From Delphinus delphis (lineage: Eukaryota; Chordata; Mammalia; Artiodactyla; Delphinidae), in contig NC_082686.1 in the NCBI RefSeq assembly GCF_949987515.2, positions 46,353,559-46,417,558 of the forward strand: 64,000 bases of DNA. The letters are read 5' to 3'. The notes under the pieces are model-generated. The model was not told the origin of the DNA and ran no database searches. It saw only the letters and a list, made by a program, of their open reading frames with translations. The position numbers were made by a program, and so were the translations under genes. Shown here piece after piece: positions 58,205 to 64,000 of the stretch (position 1 is its first letter; each line of letters begins with the position of its first letter).

Positions 58205-58745
58205 TTAATCTTTACAGTTTTTTTTAACAAGCTGAGTTATAACTGTCATATAACATTATCTTAATTTCAGGTGTACAACATAGTGATTCAACATTTGTAT
58301 ACACTTTCGAATGAGCACCAAAATAAGTCTAGCTACCATCCATCACCATATATAGTTACAAATTTGTGTGGGTGTGATGAGAACTTTTAAGCAACTTTCG
58401 TATATGCAATACAGCATTATTAACTATAGTCATCATGCTGTACATTACATCCTCATGACTTATTTATTTTGTAACTGGCAGTTTTTACTTTTTGACCTCC
58501 TTCACTCAAATTGCCCAGCCCACTCAGTCAAACACTGGTATGTTCTCTGAATATATGAGCCTGATATTTTTGTTTTGTTTTGCTTATATTTATTTGTTTG
58601 TTTATATTCCACATATAAGTGATATCATATAGTATTTGACTTTCTCTGTCTGACTATTTCACTTAATATAATGTCATCAAGGTCCACCTATGTTGTGGCA
58701 AATGGCACGATTCCATTTTTTTATTGTAACTATATTATACATATG
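58205..58745 (-). repeat. old L1 3' end fragment
   Basis: Antisense 3' end of another old L1: 'aactgtcatataacattatcttaatttcaggtgtacaacatag', 'catgctgtacattacatcctcatg', then the ORF2 tail ('ccacatataagtgatatcatatag'). It abuts the preceding L1 in the same orientation. Confidence 0.78.
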
Positions 58746-59897
58746 AAAAGAGATATGAAAATCGTGTCATGAAGTATAAATGCAACTCTTGCTTATCAAA
58801 CAATAGTAAAAGTAACTTATGGATCATGTGACAATCCTTTCATTTTACAGATAGTCTAAAACCCAGAGAGGAAAATACTGGTTAGTGGGAGACTCGTTAT
58901 CAAAGAACCTCTTCTGATTTCCTTTTTGGTACTTTTTCCTTTATAGGACATTGTGAGTTGTAAGAATAAAATTATGGGGTATTCACCCATTTTTAGGTGG
59001 GTATATTTTAAAATTCTAAACGTAAAGGTGGTTGTAGCATCAGGTGAAATATGATGAGGTCTATTTGTCTTGAATGGTGTTTCATAAAGATGACTGGTTG
59101 AAGATAAAATAATTTGGGGGGGTGGTTGGGGGAAGAGAGAACCAGCCTTAGAAGTATTTAGATGGTTTACAACAGCACAGTGTACCCTAAGCTTAACTTC
59201 TGAGTACCAAGAAAAGAATATTTAGTGGGCTACAGATGTAGATCTTTAGTCTTATTTGCAATGTATTGTCTAAATTAGCAGGATATGAATAGGTTGAGAG
59301 AAAGTTTAGACAGTTAGAAATAACCACCTCCCTTACTGAGATTCTACCTGTTTTTGGCTTCTCCCTCGTCCTGGTAACTAAGCTGGGGAAGTAGTTGATG
59401 TGGCGATGGTAGATATAGTGAGTACTTGATGGAATTTTGGAGGTGAGGCTAGCTTCTTCCCAGGCTAATGAGTTCAATGAATGTGGGTGTAGATTTTCCT
59501 CACTCTCCAAATACAATCCTTTACCTCCACTGACCAGAAGCATTGTCTAAAAGTTTTAGAGCGCAAACTTTTCATATTAGTGATCATATTCTTTTCTTAA
59601 TCTATGAATATCTGCCAGACCAATCCCAAAACTATGCTTTTCTGTAAGTGCATGACTTAATTGAACTAATCTCATCCTTGAACTCAGGATGTAAGTAGGC
59701 TCAGTACAATTTGTCCCTGTCATAAGAAAACAGTGATTCAGACAAATGGCAACTAGACAAAGTGGAGAGGAAAAAGGAAAAATAAAACAGAAACAAAACC
59801 CTGAATTATGTATGATTTTATGATTTGGCTGTGGTTTCTGTTGTCCAAAGACTTTTTTGGTCAATTACCTACTCATCATTTTCAGAGATCATAGATC
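58746..59897. other. no recognisable feature
   Basis: Unassigned sequence; a short G-rich patch at 59116-59132. Confidence 0.45.
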
Positions 59898-59915
59898 CAT
59901 ACTTAGCTTCTTTCT

Positions 59916-60135
59916 TTCTTTTCTTTTTTGTTTTTTGTTTTTTGCGGTACACGGGCCTCTCACTGTTGTGGCCTCTTCCGTTGCAGAGCACAGGCTCCGG
60001 ACGTACAGGCTCAGCGGCCATGGCTCACGGGCCCAGCCGCTCCGTGGCATGCGGGATCCTCCTGGACCAGGGCACGAACCTGTGTCCCCTGCATCGGCAG
60101 GTGGACTCTCAACCACTGCGCCACCAGGGAAGCCC
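59916..60135 (-). mobile_element. CHR-2-type SINE
   Basis: Minus-strand SINE with head GGGCTTCCCTGGTGGCGCAG and a T-rich tail with TTTTTTG units. Perfect 18-bp duplication CATACTTAGCTTCTTTCT at 59898-59915 and 60136-60153. Confidence 0.94.
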
Positions 60136-60237
60136 CATACTTAGCTTCTTTCTATTCAACTTTGAGGAAATTAAATGCAAATATCCTGCCACAATCATAG
60201 AGGAAAGCTAATATTTAGACTGAAAAAAACCTTAAAT

Positions 60238-63200
60238 ACCTTGAGAAAAATGACAATGAAAATACAACCATACAAAATCTATGGGATGCAGCAAAAGCAG
60301 TTCTTAGAGGGAAGTTCATAGCAATACAGGTCTTCCTCAAAAAAACAAGAAAAATCTTCAATAAACAACCTAACTTACCAATTAAAAGAATTAGAAAAAG
60401 AAGAACAAACAAAACCTAAAGTCAGCAGAAGGAAGAAAATAATAATGATCAGAGAGGAAATAAATAAAATAGAGATTTAAAAAATAGAAAAAAGTCAATA
60501 AAACCAAGAGTTGGTTCTTTGAAAGAGTAAACAAAATTGACAAACCTCTGGCCAGGTTCACCAAGAAGAAAAGAGAGAGAACCCAAATAAATAAAATAAG
60601 AAATGAAAAAGGAGAAATATCAACCAATACCACAGAAATACAAAAAAACCATAAGAGAATACTATGAACAATTATATGCTGACTAGAAGAAATGGACAAG
60701 TTTCTAGAAACAAACAGCCCATCAAAACTGAAAATTTGAACAGACTGATCACTAGAAGTGAAATAGAATCTGTAATTTAAAAAAGCTCCCTAAAACAAAA
60801 GTCCAGGACCAGATGGCTTCACAGGCAAATTCTACCAAACATACAAAGAAGAACTTTTACTTATCCTTCTCAAACTTTTCCAAAAGATTGAAGAGGAGGG
60901 AACCCTCTCAAAGACATTCTATGAAGCCACCATCACCCTGATATCAAAACCAGATACCAAAAACAAAGATACGACCAAAAAAGAAAATTACAGGCCAATA
61001 TCTTTGGTGAATATAAATGTAATATTTGTCAATAAAATATTAGAAAACCAAATCCAACAACATATTAAAAAGATCATACACCATGACCAAGTGGGATTCA
61101 TTCCAAGTTCACAAGGATGGTTCAACACATGCAAAGCAATCAATGTGATACACCACATCAACAAAAGAAAAGACAAAAACCACATGATCATTTCAATAGA
61201 TACAGCAAAAGCATTTGACAAAATTCAACATCCATGATAAAAACTCTTACCAAAGTGGGTATAGAGGGAACATGTCTCAACATAATAAAAACTATTTATG
61301 ACAAACCCACAGCCAATATAATACTCAATGGTGAAAAGCTGAAAGCCTTCCCACTAAAATCTGGAACAAGACAAGTACGCCCACTCACCACTTTTGTTCA
61401 GGATAATACTGGAAGTCCTAGCTACAACAATCAGACAAGAAAAAGACATAAAATGTATCCAAATTGGAAGGGAAGAGGCAAATTATCGTTATATGATGAC
61501 ATGATACTATATATAGAAAACCCTAAAGACTCCATACAAAAACTACTAGAACTGATAAAAAAAATTTAGCAAGGTAGCAGGATACAAGATTAACATACAG
61601 AAATCAGTTGCATTTCTTTACACTAACAATGAAATATCAGAAAGTGAATGTAAGAAAACAGTACCTTTTAAAATTGAACCAAAAAATACTTAGGAATAAA
61701 CCTGACCAAGGAGGTGAAAGGTTTATATGCTGAGAATTATAATACATTAATAAAGTAAATTAAGATGATCCAAAGAAATGGAAAGATATCCCATGTCTTG
61801 AATTGGAAGAATTAATATGGTTAAAATGGCCATACTACCCAAAGCAATATACAGATTTAACATGATCCCTATCAAATTACCCATGACATTTTTCACAGAA
61901 CTAGAACAAATAAACCTAAAATTTATATGGAATCATAAGAGACCTAGAATTGCCAAAGCAATCCTGAGGAAAAAGAACAAAACAGGAGGCATAACCCTCA
62001 CAGATTTCAGAATATACTACGAAGCTACAGTAAACAAAAAATGTGGTATTGGTACAAAAACAGAAATATGGATCAATGGAACAGAATAGAGAGCCCAGAA
62101 ATAAACCCACACACCTAACATCAATTAATCTTTGACAAAGGAGGGAAGAATATAAAATGGGAAAAAATCTCTTTAGTGACTGGTGCTGGGAATGCTAGAG
62201 AGCTGTATGTAAATCAATGAAGTTAGAATACACCCACAAAACATACACAAAAATAAACTCAAAATGGCTTAAAGACTTAAACATAAGACATGACACCGTA
62301 AAACTCCTATAAGAGAACATAGGCAAAACATTCCCTGACATAAATTGTACCAATGTTTTCTTAGGTCAGTCACCCAAGGCAATAGGACTAAAAGCAAAAA
62401 TAAACAAATGGGACTTAATCAAATTTCCTTTTGCACAGCAAAGGAAACTGTAAACAAAATGAAAACACAACCTATGAAATGGGAGAAAATATTTGCAAAT
62501 GATGCGACCTTCAAGGGCTCAATTTCCAAAATATACAAACAGCTCATACAACCCAACAAAACAACCAAAAACAATCCAATCAAAAAATGGGCAGAAGACC
62601 TAAACAGACATTTCTCCAAAGAAGACATACAGATAGCCAATAAGCACATGAGAAATGCTCATAGTTGTTAATAATTGGAGAAATGCAAATCAAAACTACA
62701 ATGAGGTACCACCTCACGTCAGTCTGAATAGTTGTCATTAAAAAGTCTACAAATAGTAAATGGTGGAGAGGGTATAGAGACAAAGGAACCCTCCTACATT
62801 ATTGGTGGGAATATAAGTTGGTGCAGCCACTGTGGAAAATGGTATGTGAATTCCTCAGAAAATTAAAAATGGAATTAGCATATGATCCTGCAATCCCACT
62901 CCTGGGCATATATCCAGACAAAACTATAATTCAAAAATATACATGCACCCCTATGTTCATAGCAGCACTATTCACAATAGTCAAGACATGGAAACAACCT
63001 AAATGTCCATTGACAGAAGAATGGATAAAGAAGATGTGGTACATATATGCAATGGAATACTACTCAGCCATAAAAAAGAACAAAATAATGCCATTTGCAG
63101 CAACATGGATGGAACTAGAGGCTATCATACTAAATGAAGTTAAGTCAGACAGAGAAAGACAAATATCATATGATATCACTTATATATGGAATCTAAAATA
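60238..63200 (+). pseudogene. L1 ORF2 (RT and C-terminus), broken
   Basis: Starts in the linker after the endonuclease ([14 protein letters not shown] at 60288) and ends near the stop region at 63198. Pieces: 61004-61237 ([20 protein letters not shown] and motif [11 protein letters not shown]), 61234-61569 (RT, with [10 protein letters not shown] in place of the FADD block, so one residue lost), 61817-62089, 62345-62671 and 62818-63312 (164 residues, [20 protein letters not shown]). Many frameshifts, no endonuclease, no activity. Confidence 0.88.
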
Positions 63201-63276
63201 TGACACAAATGAACCTATCTATGAAACAGAAACAGACTCACACAGACATAGAGAACAGACTTGTGGTTGCCAAGGT

Positions 63277-63302
63277 GGGGGAGGGGAGGGATGGATTGGG
63301 GG
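63277..63302 (+). other. G-quadruplex motif in the L1 3'UTR
   Basis: G-runs of 5, 4, 3 and 5 with loops A, A and ATGGATT: a canonical G3+N1-7 motif on the L1 sense strand. Confidence 0.88.
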
Positions 63303-63526
63303 TTTGGGTTAGCAGATGCAAACTATTACATATAGAATGGATAAACAACAAGGTCCTACTGTATAGCACTGGGAACTATATTCAGTATCCTGTGATAAAC
63401 CATAATGGAAAAGAATATAAAAAAGAATGTTATATATAACTGAATCACTTTGCTGTATAGCAGAAATTAAAACAACACTGTAAATCAACAATACTTCAAT
63501 TAAAAAAAATTGAAAAAACCTCAAAT

Positions 63527-64000
63527 TCCTAAGTAACTTGCACCCTAAGACACAACTATTTTCCTTTTGCATTCCTCTTACATTATTTCTTATGTAATAA
63601 ACAAGGTCAGACAGATAAAAGATATATGAGGAAGTGCACTAGGTAGAAGGAAATATACATGAGAAAATAATCTTATCTCATTTATTATCTTGAAGTTGGT
63701 TTATATAAAATCCATCACCATGATCCACATAAGTCTTTCAGGTTTGATATATACCTTCTCATTAAGTAAATTAGATGCATTTAGTTTGTTTTAGAGTTCA
63801 TTTAGTTCCAGGCAAGGTCAATTAAATTTATCTAAATTTTAATGCAAAAAGACATGGTGGTCTCTGTAGATTAATGCTATTGTAAATTAATTTCATATCT
63901 ATTTTTATATCCACCAGAAAGATTATGGTATTCATACCTGTGGTAAGATATAAAGCTTAACCTAAAACATTCAGGCAATGTGTAATAATTAAAACTAAGC
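63527..64000. other. no recognisable feature
   Basis: AT-rich unassigned sequence up to the window edge. Confidence 0.45.

Larger units (their letters stand above)
60238..63510 (+). mobile_element. 5'-truncated L1 LINE, plus strand (L1-E)
   Basis: 3.3-kb plus-strand L1 starting after the endonuclease and ending with an A-rich tail. Target duplication approximately TGAAAAAACCTTAAAT at 60221-60237 and TGAAAAAACCTCAAAT at 63511-63526. 3'UTR: 'gtggttgccaaggtgggggaggggaggg' (no more than one variant) then 'ctactgtatagcactgggaac'. Confidence 0.92.

Overview
This window is mammalian nuclear DNA in which I find no complete, confidently recognisable host protein gene. The lineage is most likely a whale or dolphin. 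Evidence: six copies of a tRNA-derived SINE of the cetacean/hippo CHR-2 type (head GGGCTTCCCTGGTGG, tail reading GCGGTACGCAGG on the other strand), two longer and more diverged CHR-1-type SINEs, artiodactyl-style L1 LINEs, and no BovB or Bov-tA element that would point to a ruminant. More than half of the sequence is L1, much of it ORF2.

Layout. 1-6052: scrap of an old L1, then a near full-length L1 on the minus strand with one SINE in its 3' tail and another in ORF2. 6053-14237: sparse DNA with MIR copies, a 64-bp L1 stub, a 5'-truncated L1 with a (CA)n tract, an ancient repeat broken by a hAT-type element, and another broken by a MaLR-like LTR. 14238-20694: full-length plus-strand L1 with target-site duplications. 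20707-29046: mostly unassigned sequence with MIR, MER20 and ancient repeats. 29047-34923: full-length minus-strand L1 with a different 3'UTR. 34924-42760: MIR, CHR-1 SINE, MER20, CHR-2 SINE, L2, L1 tails, a (TA)30 tract and two weak exon candidates. 42761-44892: MER5A split by a 1.9-kb L1. 44893-54060: two SINEs, then an old L1 interrupted by a 4.9-kb minus-strand L1 that itself carries a SINE. 54061-64000: two older minus-strand L1s, a SINE and a 3.3-kb plus-strand L1.

Nothing here works together as a pathway. The autonomous units are L1 ORF1 (nucleic-acid chaperone) and ORF2 (endonuclease/reverse transcriptase), and every copy is broken by stops, frameshifts or truncation. The SINEs depend on L1 machinery; their A-tails and 10-19 bp flanking duplications fit target-primed reverse transcription. 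The nesting gives a relative chronology: ancient repeats, MIR, L2 and hAT elements first, then old L1s, then younger L1s, then CHR-2 SINEs.

I looked for an undescribed system and did not find one. The most interesting signals are small: four near-perfect inverted repeats in otherwise unique DNA that resemble template-switch mutations, several short tandem duplications, a 64-bp L1 insertion with clear target-site duplications, and two exon-like segments. Family names rest on recalled consensus features, not on a database search.
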